Positions 11,701 to 26,700 of a DNA stretch of 64,000 nt are shown in pieces. The first letter of the stretch is position 1. The number at the start of each line of letters is the position of its first letter. The notes under the pieces are model-generated. The model saw nothing but the letters and a program-made list of their open reading frames with translations. It was not told the origin of the DNA and did not search any database. This DNA is from Cyclina sinensis (lineage: Eukaryota > Mollusca > Bivalvia > Venerida > Veneridae): contig JAAONU010000003.1 of assembly GCA_012932295.1 (NCBI GenBank), forward strand, positions 28,940,361-29,004,360, read 5' to 3'. Position numbers and translations under genes: made by a program.

Positions 11701-14700
11701 CTGTAGTTTCCTGTGGAAGGGAGGCTACCAGAATCCTACAGGAAAACATATGGACTTATCTCCCCTGCCAGGGTGCCATGTCCAAGTTACAGATAAAGAG
11801 GGTCACAAAACTGAACTCATATTTCAACTGATGATGTGGCAATGGTTAAATACATAAATAAATGATGTAACTGTTTCTTTTATGCATATTCAATACTTGA
11901 ATCACACCTGTTTAGTTGCAATGCAGGATATTGCAAACTCTTGTACAAAGCAAAAATATATCTTATTTAGGCCTTGAAAAATTTAAGTGCAGCAGTCTCA
12001 TCTTCTTTCATACGAGGCTAACACACATCAAGTAAACCTACATTTGTGTCGATTATCTGAGAATAGAAGTATACTTGTCAATCAATTATGAAGTTAGCTG
12101 ATATTAACATCTAATCTTTAGTCAAACCTTTATCACAAAATCTTAGAAAATACTGATTTCACCTCCATGACTGTTCACATTTTTTATGTACCCCAAGACC
12201 TGCTGAATTCACCCACAAGGACAGGGGCCCAGTGATCAAGTGTGTCTTAATTCATGTATATGACTGACAGGAAGAGTTGTGATAACCTTTGTGTGGTCTT
12301 CTTTAATGTCACAGAATGTTTATTTCAGAAAGTGAAGTGATACACTTTTAACTTTACAAATACGTATTTTTGTACAAGTAGTTAGAAGTTATTACTAAAC
12401 GCAAACACAAAGTAATGCTTGTTAAACAGGAAGTGAAGGCATTAAGAAAGAAAGAAAGAAAGAAAAAGACATTCAAAAGATTAAACTCTTTGCCATAATT
12501 ATGTTTTGTCAATACATAATTATTTACTGATGTTACGTATAACAGATATTGAAATACTGTATTCACCCTATCTAGCACCCATGCCCCATATGAGCGCCCC
12601 TCACAAGTCTTTTGACCAGCAAATGAATAGGTGCCACTTTTTTGCGGTAGGAAATTCGTAAATAACCCTGTTTTTTTTTTTGTGTATCATTTCTTTTCCA
12701 TTTTGTAACAGCATTACAGACTTTACTACCTTCTTGCAAAATAATCTTCCACTTTCAATTTTACAAACTTCTCTTGGGTCTTGAACTAGACTGTAAGCTA
12801 TATATTACCAGTAGTGCCCTTTTAAGCACCCTCTTCCTGAATTTCTAAGTGCCCTGAGCTTGATGGGGTGAATACGGTAAATGTAACTCTTTAAATACTG
12901 AGGTTCAAAACAATGCCTTACAAAAAAATCAACTAAGAACTTGAAGGACAACACAATTCTAAAAGCTTTTGATTGTCATGTACATATACTGAAACTATCA
13001 TATTTATCAACAAACTAAAGGGAAATTTCCATGAAACCAAAATTTTCTAAGTTGTCTGTACATGTAATTGTAAGATCAATGCTAATATGTAACACACATT
13101 TGTTTTCAAGCAAAAGACAAGAACAGATTTCTCTGACAGTTACCCTCTCCCAAAAAACAAACAAACAAACAGTACCAAGGTGCAGTTCTGAATTAGTCAA
13201 CTGTAAACAAAGAAGCACAGCTTCAAAACAATAAATTCTGACAAAACCTTTCCAAAGATAAGACATGCTTGCTGTTAACAGCCAGAACAGTCGACTTACA
13301 TCAGCATACAAATGTTGCTTTCTGGGGGGTATTTCCAGTTTTAGTAAACCTACAGAGGCTGGTTTTCGAGGTGGGAGTTTCAAACTTACAGGTTTTGCAG
13401 CAGGCTGTGACTTTGGCGATGTCGCAATGTTCAGTCTCTGCACAGGCTGCTTCTTGTCGGCCCATAAGCCGGGAATCTGCAACAGAATCATTCTATATTT
13501 CTGGTGCTGTAATTTCACCTCACAATGAGAATTCTGCAATTACCAACATTTTCTAAATAATGTTTAGTGCTTTAAATCTGTGGTGCCAAATTTTAAAAGA
13601 ATCATCAAATAAATAAAATAGGGGAAAAGGTTTTAGTTTGGAATTTTGCTAAAGGCACTCTCTTCATTGCCAAAAACAAACATGAAAAGATTAACACAAC
13701 AGTTATTACAACTTTCTAGCACAGCTGACTTGTTTTAAATTACTGTGAAATCATTTAAATTCGAGGGCATAAAATTTCGTGGTTTGCCAACAGAAGGCAA
13801 TTTCGTGGGGTCGTAAATTCGTGGAATTCTATTGCAAGGTAAAAAAAAAATACGGGGCCGAAAATTCGTTGATTTCAACATTCGGCAATATCCGGCATTT
13901 GTGCTTTGAAATTGTTGACACGTGAAAGTTAACGTTTTTCCACCTGACCAAACAACCGAAGATTCGTTACTATGGTAATTAACCTATCGATCCGTCTTCT
14001 CAATTAACAAGTGTCAAGTGTCAATTATACTTTGTGATATGTTGCGCATCTTTTCCATTGTTAAAATTTAATGTGTGTAAAAACGGTCTTTATGATTTTT
14101 TTAAGCTATGAAAAACGTCGGCCTTCCGTCTTTGATAATGCAACCTAAATTAGCGCCAATTAACTTTTTTGTTTGCAGCATTGTAACTAGTACAACAAAA
14201 TACAGTAGTCAATTTACTATACTAAGTAAAAAGTTCCAAAGTAATAATAGTTTACTCAATATCAGTAAAAATAAAATTTCATTCAGGGACCGTATAACTG
14301 CAAATAGCATCCGCAGTATAGTGCGGTTTGACAGACACGTGACGCTACGTCACTACAATTTCTACTTTCAGTTTGGATGCACTTAGTAAACAAACACAAT
14401 ACGGGTACACACCTGAAAAAAAAATCATCTATCGGTTTACTATCCGATTCATACCTATGTTTATCGTTGATTCATTGATGAAGTACAAAAAGGCCGCGGT
14501 TAAGCACACGACGATGTACCAACTACGAACCACGTCTCACACCTTTTTTGGTGCTGCTGACTGATTGGGCATACTTAACATTATCTTGGGCACAATTTAT
14601 TCGTCGGGACTCGATTTAGTGGGTTACTTGAACCACGAAATCCACGAAAATTAATCCCCCACGAATATTAATGATTTCACATTATCTTATGTTTTTACTT

Positions 14701-17700
14701 ATAAATGTAAACAGCTATTTTTTCACATAGCTAACTTACAATGATTTACCAGTACACTGCCTTAAAGTCAAGCTCCTATTTCATGAAAATACTGTATACT
14801 CAACAGATTTTCTTATTATAAGAGCAAACTATTCTCTTCAGACTTAACACAGATAACTGCAAACTTTTTATAGGAGACCTCCAGTTTTTAACAAATTAAC
14901 ATAATTTAAGTGTGTAACAGTAATTTTCAGCAGTTTTGACAGATACAGTGCATCTGAGTTTAAGCTTAAATATTTGAGTATAAACTTAATATATTTCACG
15001 CAATAACTTATTTTTTAAAGAAAAGGATTAGCTTTTTAAAAGAATCCATTTATTAGCTGATCTGGATTCTGACAGACTTAAAACATGAATGTTCTTGAAC
15101 CAAATGAAACAAGAAAGTATCAAAATCAGTCAATTAATGAGTTTTTTTCTTAAAACCACTGACTCACTGATGGGTCGACGATGCGTAAAAAAGAAAATGT
15201 TTATATATATAAAAATTCTGGTTGTAGTTGTGAAGAACATATCTAAACTAAGTTAATGTCTCAGGTTTTGATACAGAAACACATCATAATGTTAAGTTTT
15301 TCATACTTTTATTGGTAAAAAAATTACCGTTAGTCACGGAATAAGTACTTTCTTTATATTGTTAATTTTGACATTTGTAAATAACATTCAGCAGTGGCTC
15401 AGTGGTCTAGGCCACTGCTCTAAATTTTATTAATCTGAAGGGCATGGTTCGAATCCTGTTAATATCAAATTCTTTTTCTTAAATTTTCATAATGTATAAA
15501 AGCATTAAATTTTTTATATAGTATATTAACTTCTCTTTAATTTTAAAGAAAAAAAATTAAGCTAAATTCTGTGAGTCAGTTGCTTTAATATATTTGTAAA
15601 ACTTTGTGTCATTACGTTAAATAATTTAGCAGATAAAACAGTCAGCTTAAAAATACTTAAACTCTTCACTGATAGAGGTTCTTGAATTCAAAGCCAGAAC
15701 AACCTTCTGAAACAAGTTTGCACTTATGTGAAATAATGCTATGGTTTCAAAAGAGACAATGAAATATCACCTTTTTCTGTGCTGGTTTCATGTAGGTGTA
15801 AGATTTCTCTATAATTGCTTCCATACTTAACCCACTCAGTGTGCCTCGCTCAACTCGGATTTTTTGAATGGTATTGATAATTTCTTGTCTGTAAATAAAA
15901 ATCCAATAATATAGTTACTACTATAAAAAATTTTTTTAAAAGACTCAAATTAGAACATACATGTACTTTTCAAATTCTAAAATGCTCTTTTTTTTCAATG
16001 TAGTCAATAACACTCAACGTCTATTTATTGTCTTTCTAATGAAAATTAAATGTTAAATGCAATCAAGTGAAAACTGATTTTGTTACAGAATAGCTTTAAA
16101 TGACAGAAGGGAAAAAAACATGTCTCTACAGAAAGTTGTTAAAACAGTATACCACACAACTACAGGCACTCCTATGGGATCACTAAGGCACACTAATTAA
16201 ATCACATACTGTGGAATATCTGATTTTTTATGTTTGACTAACTTCAAAAATTCTTAATGCATATTGATGAAGGTTATTTCAGTTATTTACAATAAAAATT
16301 TTGTGAAATCAATACCCCAAGAACAAGCCTTTATCTGAAGCTTCTACAAAAACTTTCTACAGCAAAAATAAGCACTCTCAAAACACTAGTAGAAAATTAT
16401 GAAAGCCTGAAGAGAAACCCCAAAAAAAGATCCTTTACTTGTTAGCATGTGGAAACTCCTCCAGTAGCCTTCCAACGAGCCTGTCAAAGTTGGACTTTTT
16501 CTGCTGTTTATCAGAGCTCACTGGTGCAGAGTTCAGACATGAAGCTGGCAACTGGCGAAGCTCTTTCTTCTGTTCTTTACTTGTGTGACGTCTCCTCTTA
16601 CTCTGTACCTGTGAATAAACCAAAATTACAGTAAAAATGTGTCAACTGGAATATTTCCCTTTCTATACAAAACAGTATTTCAGCCTGACCAAAAGAGAAG
16701 ACTGGGGCAACAGTAATGCTAAACTGAAATTTAAAAAAAAAAAATCAACTTTTTAAACATCTCCGAAATCTGTTTTTTCAATATTAAATCTTAAAAAAAA
16801 ATCAACATATAATGCCATTGAACACCGACATGGTAATTCCTATTAACCCTCTACACTTATATGCCACACATCGTCTCATGTGATAACATTAGTGCCATCT
16901 AATTTTGAAATGACTTATACTGTACACATATAGTGGTATATTTTTTTCCCTGCAATGTATGACATTGACATTTAAGACAAGGACCTGTAGTTTAAGCAGG
17001 ACAGATATTTATCATGTGGGTAATATTTGTGTCAAGTTATTTCAAAATCCCTTGATGCAATATAAAATCACAGAGCAGACATGAAATATGGACGACTTAC
17101 AATGTGACCTTAATGCACTGAGACATGTAGTCGAGAGTTGTACACGACACAGTCTCAATGTGGTAAACATTCGTGCCGACTTTTGAAATCCTTTTTATGC
17201 ATAACAAAGTTATATATCCCAGACACAAAGTGGAGCGACCAACTGACCTGGCAATTCCTATATACCCTCCAAACATTGTGGGTGTATAAAAATCAAAGAC
17301 ACAGAGCATGTTTTTGGGGGGTGAATAAACACTACTGACTAATCATTCGGTAAAAGAACACCGCTGTTGGTATTCTAACATTAATCCCTATCCTGCACCT
17401 AACAATAAATGCTACACTCTATCTCCTATTGTGTCAGAAACAGTATTAGGGGGTGGTTAAACTAAGTGTCATGTAGAATTTTTAAAGCTGACCTCCTGCC
17501 ATTCATCATTCACTTCTTCTGCAGTTGTCTCAGCTGTTCTGGATAATGAAATATCACAGAGACTTTTCATAGATGAACTGGACTTAACCTTGGGTACTGA
17601 AACAAAACAATAAAAAGCTACCTTCAATACAGTTCAGTTTGCTACAATTAATCAAATTACAAACACAGAAGTAAATTTATCAAGCAAAGTATTCACACAG

Positions 17701-20700
17701 TTAAGTCATTCAACCTCAATCTTCCTTTTACTATGGTGAATACCTGCATGCAATTTTTTTTAACCCAAATGAAGTTTTTAAACACTCCATATACCTTTGA
17801 CTTATGAGTCAGCAATCTAGACCTTTGAGTAGCATTGAATTTCATCAAACAAATATAAATTAAATTTCATCACAAATTTTCCTGAGAAGTTAGAATCTTT
17901 ACCATCTTTAGAAGCTTGAGCCAGAAATGGATTGGTGAAATCTGCTTTCTGGTTCTTCTCCTTTGCATTGGTCCCTGTTGTCATGGTGACTGGTTTGTGG
18001 ACATTATGATGCAAAGTGAAGGTCTGAGCATAGGTGTCCACTTCATCCTCCCAGCTCTCTTGCTGAGGAATTTGAAACTGTTGAATGTTCCTGTTATATG
18101 TGGTAACATCTGCTGGATTGTCAGTTGCCGATTGTCTTCTCAGTCGTGGAGGCAGGTTTGGTGGTGCTGAATACTGAGATTTCTGGAATGATTTTATTAA
18201 ATATTTCATTTGACAGATTTATCAACAACAAGAGACCTCTGAATAAGATGTGTTAAACAAAAACATTACATGGTCATAATCGTATTTTGACAATATCTAT
18301 TTCCTGTTGTACTGCTAAAAATTATTTGGTTTAAAACCATGCTCATTTTATGCTACCCACACTTGGTCTTATTTAACAAGAGCCATGTTACACATGGTTA
18401 ATCTCCCTGCTGGGAAGAAGTTACCTGAAGGTTTTACTTCCAAAAACTAAATGTAATAATGTGCGTATGCAGTTTGAAGAAATCCCTCAAAAAATAGGCA
18501 AGGTAGAGTTATTGTTCTTCCACACTGCACTTCCACCAATGTGCTATGTCAGTGTGTTAAGTTTGAAGAAAATCCCTCAAGTACTTTTGGAGTTATGCTC
18601 TGGAATTTTTTTAAAGTAAATCTGATAAAGGGGAATAAATCTAAAAGTAGGCAAGGTAGAGTTATTGTTCTTGTGCATTATACATTCTACAAATGTGTTA
18701 TGTCAGTGTATTAAGTTTGAAGTATATCCCTCAAATACTTTTTTGAGTTATGCTCTGGACAAAACTTTTTAAGTTAATCTGATAAAGGGGAATAACTCTA
18801 AAAGTGGGCAAGGTAGCATTACTGTTTTAGCACACTGCACTTCCTACAATGTGCTATGTTAGAGTATTAAGTTTGCAGAAAATCCCTCAAGTACTTTTGG
18901 AGTTATGCTTCAGACAAAGTTTTTCAAGTAAATCTGATAAAGGTGAATAACTCTAAAAGAACGCGAAGTAGAGTTTTTGTTCTTGCACACTGCACTTCCT
19001 ACCAAATGTGCTCTTTCATTGTATAAAGTTTGAAGACAATCCCTCAAGTACTTTTGGAGTTATGCTCTGGAATTTTTTTTTTTCAAGTAAATCGGATAAA
19101 GGGCATCAGCTCTGAAAGAAGGCAAGGTTGAGTTATTGTTCTTGTATACTTCTTCACAATGTGCTCTGTCAGTGTATGAAGTTTGAAGAAAATCGCTCAA
19201 GTACTTTTGGAGTTATGCTCAAGACAAAATTGGGATGAATGCACAGACGGACGGAGGCCATTTCTAATACTCAAAGGCGGAGGGATAAATAAAACCTGTG
19301 CTGACTGTACTTGTAAATCTAATAAAAAAGCATGTTTTGCATGCAAAAATTCAGTTTTTGGTCTAGAAAAGATGTCCCTGGCTCTAAAAACCATTGTATA
19401 AACAGCATTCCAGAAAACACATTTATTTATAGAAAAAGCTTGACTTATACTAGTATTTGGACAATGACAGTATAACAGAAACAAAATATAATAAGTTTAT
19501 TTAAAGGGACTAAAGTACTCTTAGTGGAATACTCACTTGTATTTTGCTTGAGGCTGAGAGCTTGCCACTACTTGCATCACCTGCTGCCTTCTGTGTGCCC
19601 AATGACTTGCTTGCATTTCCTGTCCAATCTTGACAGCCTTGAACTCTTTTCTGTAATGGAGGGAAGTTTGATTCCTGCTCTGCAGCTGAAATAGGACTAG
19701 GGCTTCTGCGCTCAAAGTGAACCTGGTCTGAACTTGCAATAGCTCGTGAGACAGTATCACTAACTTTTGGTACAAAATGGTGTATAACTCTTGTATTGGT
19801 GTTTTCTGGTTTATGACGTTTGGCAAAGTCTGGCAGGAAATCTGCTTGATTTTCAGACCAAGTGTCTGTGCTAGTTTTTATCAACCCACTACCAACACTG
19901 TTACTGTTTGCTTTGACTTTCCCACGTACAACACTGTTACTTCTATATCTTATATCTTCAAGAACTGCTACTTTACTTTTAACTCCCTTGTCATCACTAA
20001 CTGCACTGTTACCTTTAACTCTCTTGTCATCACTAACTGCATTGTTACCTTTAACTCCCTTGTCATCACTAACTGCACTGTTACCTTTAACTCTCTTGTC
20101 ATCACTAACTGCATTGATACTTTTAACTCTCTTGTCATCACTAACCGCATTGTTACTTTTAACTCTCTTGTCATCACTAACTGCATTGATACTTTTAACT
20201 CCCTTGTCATCACTAACTGCACTGTTACCTTTAACTCTCTTGTCATCACTAACTGCATTGATACTTTTAACTCTCTTGTCATCACTAACCGCATTGTTAC
20301 TTTTAACTCTCTTGTCATCACTAACTGCACTGTTACCTTTAACTCTCTTGTCATCACTAACCGCATTGATACTTTTAACTCTCTTGTCATCACTAACCGC
20401 ATTGTTACTTTTAACTCTCTTGTCATCACTAACTGCACTGTTACCTTTAACTCTCTTGTCATCACTAACTGCATTGATACTTTTAACTCTCTTGTCATCA
20501 CTAACCGCATTGTTACTTTTAACTCTCTTGTCATCACTAACTGCTCTGTTACTTTGATTTTTCATGTCCTCAGTGACAATTCTATCACTTTCAACTGTCC
20601 TGTCATCACTAACAACACTATTACTTTCAAGTCTCTTGTCTTCACTTAGAGCACTGTTACTTTTAACTCTTATGTCCTTGCTAAGAGCACTGTAACTTTT

Positions 20701-23700
20701 ACTTCTCTTGTCCTCACTAATAGCACTGTTATTTTTACCTCTCATGCTCTCACCAAGAGCACTGTTATTTTTATTCAACCTCACTGATTCTGCTCTATAG
20801 GATTCTGGCAGTTCAAATTCATCCAGTCCAGTTGAGGATGTGCTTGGTTTTATTCCAGTATTAGATGGTACGGAACTCTGTACTCCAACTTTCATAACAG
20901 TCATGTCATTCTTTTCTTTTTCATTTACAACATGTTTAGTTTCATTAATATTGTTATCAGAGAAAGTAGTGGCTGGAGCCACTGGTGTCTTCTTGGAGTC
21001 TTCTACTATTTCATTTGTGCTCAAATAACTTAGTGTATGAAGGCCAGGTGGTAAACTTGGCTTTTTTTCTATGCTACTTTGCTGTTCTCCCTTGCTATCT
21101 CCAGCTTTACTGGAATTCAGACTGCTACTTGGAATCCCTGAAGTTTGCATGGCACTATTATTCAAGGCAAGGTCATTTCTTTGTTCATTCATGCTTAAAG
21201 AAGTTTCAACCTGTGTATCTGGGTGTTGTTGACTAATTCCTATCATCCCCATAGAAGTATTTCCCAATACACCATAATCTATGGCTGGACAACCTGTTTT
21301 ATGCTCACCACCAGACTGGTTACTCACATACATCTGCAACAAACCAGTCTGCTGTATAGCAACCTGTGTCAACATTTCCTGGTTTGATGCCAGCTCAGGG
21401 TAGGCCTGAATGAGTTGAGCCAATACAGCTTGGTACAACACTGGGTTCATATTTCCCATCACAACCGGCATATTACCCATGTTGCCATGAGGAGGACCAA
21501 CCAAAGCAGTCTGACTTGCTGATGCTTCCAGCATGTCAGACTCATTACTTCTGCCAAACTGAAACACACCTTTCTTAGTGGGTGATAAGAACACTTCCTT
21601 TGGGTCAAAATGTAAGACAGGATCTACACATCCAGGCGGAGAAACTGCAGAGGCTGATATTTGTTCCAGTGCTTTGCTGTTTTCATCATTTATTGTCTCT
21701 TCAAACCTTTCAGTGACTCTTGTACTTCTTTCATCTATTTCACGTACTTTGCCTGAAGGTTCTCTCTCTATCTTGTTATCACTCAACTTTTCTTCATTGC
21801 TATCTTCATGTTTTTCTGTTGTAACAACAGTTTCATTTTCATCAGAATCTATGGCATCTAGGCTATTGTCCAACTTATCTTCAGTTTTGTTACTATCTGC
21901 TACAATTTCATCATCTTTTACATTCATATAACCCTTAGTCTCTCTACTCTCATTCCCATATTCCGTGAACATTTTTTGTGAGATCAATTTCTCCATGGCA
22001 CTCATTCTATAGCCTTCATTTATATCTTCACCGAAATCTTTGCCATCTACTTTACCATCAATAACACCATCAGCCTCCTTTAATTTGGGACTACTTTGGT
22101 CATTAGTTTTATTTCTTTCTTTCTTGATATCATTAGTAAGTTTGCTAGTCTCAACATTTGCCTCATCATCAATTAAAGTATCAATTAAAGTATCCATCTT
22201 AACCTTTGACCCATCTCCTCTGTCATTTACAAAACACTTTTCTTCGTTTTCTGAAAAACATGGATCAGATTTCTGATCTTCATTAATGGGTTCTTTAGCC
22301 ATCACCTCACTAGATTGTTTTCCTACTCTGGTCACAACTGACACTTCTTCAATGACAATTCCAGCTTCTTTTGATTGTTCTGTGTCATAGTCTAATTTAT
22401 CAACTACCATGGCACTGTTCTCATCATCTTCATCATCACTACTATCTTCAAGCTCCATGAATCCTTTTGTTCTGGGTGCTCTTCTCTAAAATTTTATTTA
22501 CAGACTGATAAAGAAATTTCAGACTTTTAGATTATACGAAGATAAAAATCTTATTGTTTTTAGGAATGTGTGAAAGAAAAATTAAAAAAAAAAATCCGCA
22601 GCTTACCTCTGACTTTTCGTAAAAGTTGTTTTATTCTTTTGCCAGTGAAAAATTCACTTACCTTTGTTTCATTCTGGCAAGTTGCCAAAACTGTCTCCTC
22701 CATTTTGAGATCTTGTAACTCCTTGCCTGTATCTGGATCCTTATCTTTCACCTCCAATGTCAGGCTTGTAGTAGGAATCTCTCTGGATGAAGGCACTTCC
22801 TTTGACAAACTATCACTTGTAATTTCTGAAGGTTTTTGCCTAGCATGATTATTCCTGAATTTAGTCACTAGGTTATCAGGCTGAGATTCCAAGTCTGCAG
22901 AAACACCAAGGCTTAAGGAACCAACATTGAAATCAGGAAACTTTAATTCTCTGTTTGTTTCTGCTGTTTGTTTCTGTTTTGGACTAGAAGTAACTTTCAC
23001 TTCTGGAACAAACAATTCTGAAGCATTTGACTTTGGTGAGGTAAGTTCAGTGGCAAACTGGTTATAATTTGGCAGTTCTGACTGTCTTGTTTTAAGTCCT
23101 GGTTTACATAATCTAGTTTCTTTGCCAGCTCTTGACCTTGCCTTAAATTTGAGAAAACTTTCTTTGTTTGGTAAGTTTTGCAGACTATTTCCTTGAAATC
23201 TTAATATGCTGGTCCCCTGCTTTTCACTAACTTCTGCTTGTAGCTGACTGGTACCTGGCTTGGTATCTTTTTCTACCATGGTATCAAATGTCCTTTTCTT
23301 GGGACTGGAGTGGTCACTTGGTGATTTGATCATCTGAGGTAGAACAAGCCCAAAGTCTGGGAGCTCTTCAAATACCCTGCCTGCCTTGATCTGATATACT
23401 GTGCTTGATGTAACTGACTGGAAGTAAACTGAGATCGGTTAAATATTATCAACAAAAAATATAACATTATACCTTACCTTCAATTTGTTCCATCTTTGCA
23501 TAATTTTTATGTATATATATATATAAGAAACAATCTCATCTGTCTGTTCAGCTTGTCACTATTTCAGTATAGTGAACCACTAAGAATAAGATGTTTGTGG
23601 TTTTTAAGATATTCTTATAATTAGTCAATTATCTATGTGGTGGATGGGCTAAATTTCATCTACATGTTCTGCAAATCACTCTTTGAGCAAAGTGGCCCAC

Positions 23701-26700
23701 CGCGATTTAGATGCTTGTGAACTGTTTTACTCTGTCGAGCACATGTAAACATACTGTTCAAATTCTCACAATTCTGTATTTAGCCTGAAGGTAAAAATAA
23801 ACTTAAAGCTTAAAATAATGTGCAGTGTATTATAAGAAATAGTACACACCACTCTAGATCTTATGGCATTTCTAAACATGACTTTGACATACTGACCACA
23901 ATCAATATGGTCATCTACAGGTCATGACCAACCACACTACCAAACCTGAAAACTGTAGACCAGCTTTTGTGGAGAAGGTCACGGTCCCTTGACCTACTGA
24001 TCTCAAAATTATATAGGTCATCTGCAAGTCATCAACAACCTCCACACCACATCTTAACAAAGTGTTCTCTAGTTATTGATTGGACAAGCTTTTTGTGGTC
24101 AAAGTCACAGTGACCTTGATCTTTGATCAACCAACCTCAAAATCAAAAGGAAACATCTACCGGCCCTGACCAACTGCCCCACAAAATCTGAGGTCTTTAG
24201 TTATTGATCACCTATTGACCCCCCAAAAAATAAGGTCTTCTACTTTTAAGAGCAATCACGCTATGAAGTTTGAAGGCTGTGGGCCAAATGGTACTTGAGT
24301 CATTGAGCGGACATGGTTTTCAAATTCAAAGTGACAGTGATCTTCACCTACAAACCCCAAAAAATAGGGTCTTCTACTTTTAAGAGCAACCACTTTAGGG
24401 CAAAATTTCTCCGTGACAATTGTTCTCAGACATTGTGTCTTACGTTCATATGTCTCTCACCGCAGATTCAGAGTAGATCATGTGGGAACAGTAGTCAGTC
24501 ACTTGTGGAGGAATTGGCAATTACTGGTTAGTTATCCAGGAAAACAGGTTAGGTGGATTGACCGCAGAACCGGTGGACTGACGGCCGAGATATAACAAAT
24601 GTTGAAATCAGCGTTAAACCCAAAACAAACAAAACAAATAAAAGGTTTAGATAATAGTGACTGCAAAGACCATCAACTGCTTCTGTGCACACTGATCTCC
24701 TCTATAGTTCATTTATTTTTAACACATTTATTGAACATCTATTGGAAAATAAGTTTTGTTCAACATATATTGATCCCACTCAATGAATGCCTCCTGAATT
24801 CAAACCAGAACTCATGCCAGAAGTGTAGAAAGTGGAGAAAGACCTGAAACTCCCGTCTTCTGAGAAATCTGAACCATAGACCTCAGGCTTAGGAGACCAT
24901 AGCTTAAAATGAATTCAATTTAAATCTGCTATATGTCATGTTAACTCACCTGAACTTGTTCAAGGGCTTCCTCAAGCTTGCTCAATTTACTTTGGATCAT
25001 ACTTTGTAATACGTCTGCCTCAGCACTGCAAGATATTATCTCTACATGCTTAGAATTTACATTCAATCAATCAATTTACATTTTTTGCTTGATACTAAAA
25101 TTGTTCCAGAAAATATTTGGAAACAAGTCAAATAATCAGATCAGAGTTCCTTATAACTGTAAAACTTAATTAAATGTACATGTTTGTATTCATAATGTCA
25201 TCAGCATAACTATAAAAACAAACAAGAGGACCAAATGGTCCTCGGTCACTCATCTGAAAAGAATCTATCAAACAATTGGTGGGGGTGCGAGTGTTAGTTG
25301 GGGTAGGAGTGGCACCTATGGCATGTGTCAACTGGCAGATGGTTCAAATACCACAATAGATACATAATATAAAATATCATTTAACCAAGAAAGGAGGTCA
25401 ATAGTTCGAGGTAAACCAAAGTAAAACTGGATTTCTGTATGCAAACTTGAATAAACAGTTAAAATTTCAAAGACATATCTTCAAGAACAAGGAAGTAGGT
25501 CAAGGTCAGCCAAGGTCAAAGTTGAAGTATGCATGCAAAATTATACAAATAGTTAAATTTTCATTGATGTAGCTTAACAAAAAGGGGGAGGTAGGTCAGA
25601 AAGTCACATGCAGGTCAAGGACAAAGGTGTATTTTCCAGCAAAATTTATGAATTTTACATCCTCTAAGCTCTTCCTTAATTATATAGTTCTTGTTAAAAC
25701 TGAGTTATTCAAGCCATTAGTATGACAGGTTTTCATATTTTCCCTGTTTCCTTTGTATCATTGTAAGGGATTTTGTTTTTTTTTCTTTTTAAACAGCACT
25801 TGTTACTTAAATTTGTGATCAGGTGAGCTAAAAAAGGAGTTGGAACGAGACTTCGTTTAGGGTGTCAGGCGATAAATTCACTTAAAATCTTTTCGCTTTG
25901 CCATAGTGCCATAGTTGCACAGTAAAGTGAAAATCTAGTCGCCGAAAATTTCTGTTTATATAATCTGACATATACAAATCCCTACTCGATAAAAACGCCA
26001 GGGGGAGGATTTAATTCTATAAACTGCTGAAAACACAATTGATGGACAGCATGCGCACTAAAGCATGTCTTTATCGACCTAGGTAACAGGTTGACATCAC
26101 TAAAAATAGCACATACTACCAGAACATAGGGGTTTATTACTGGATTTATAAAGTTGTCAACTGATATGAATGCAGCGGAAGACAAATTAAGAAAACTGAT
26201 GTTATTTAAAACCATCAAATGTAAAAGTCATACAAACACAGGAGTTGCTGTCTGCTAAATTTTCTGGGATCCCAACTATTCTAAAATTAGACCTGTTCTA
26301 CTTACATTTTACTCAAAGTGTTTGGCTACATAAATAATTAAACTGGTACCCCACTTACTACATGTATGAAAGAAAGACTGAAAGGTAACCCAGCTCAGGC
26401 CCAGTCATTCTGACAATACATAGCTTTAACATACAATGTTTTGTCCTAAATGCCAATAAACCTAGACATTATACTTACCCATCAGTAAATAATCCTATGA
26501 CTCCTGTCATACGTCTCTGAAGTTCCTCCTTCATACCACAGATTTTCTCCTTTATTTCCTTCTCTTTGAATAACATCAGCTCAATCTGCAATAAATAGGT
26601 GCAAAACATTATATATGGCAAAAACTAACGCAAGTCATAAAGTATTGCATTTTTGTAATCTTAACATCTGAACAACTGAAAAAAGCAGGGTAATTATTAA

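Noticed and set aside
13015..13556. Several overlapping ORFs on both strands
   Set aside because: Only 13476-13390 on the minus strand fits splice sites and phase; the rest is read-through or shadow.
15388..15470. tRNA gene
   Set aside because: A- and B-box-like segments are present but acceptor and anticodon stems do not pair; better explained as a SINE head.
19777..20649. Long open frames on the + strand, and a second minus-strand frame, across the minisatellite
   Set aside because: The 36-bp period is a multiple of three and lacks stops in several frames; the translations are simple repeats. The minus-strand frame joined to flanking coding sequence is the real one.
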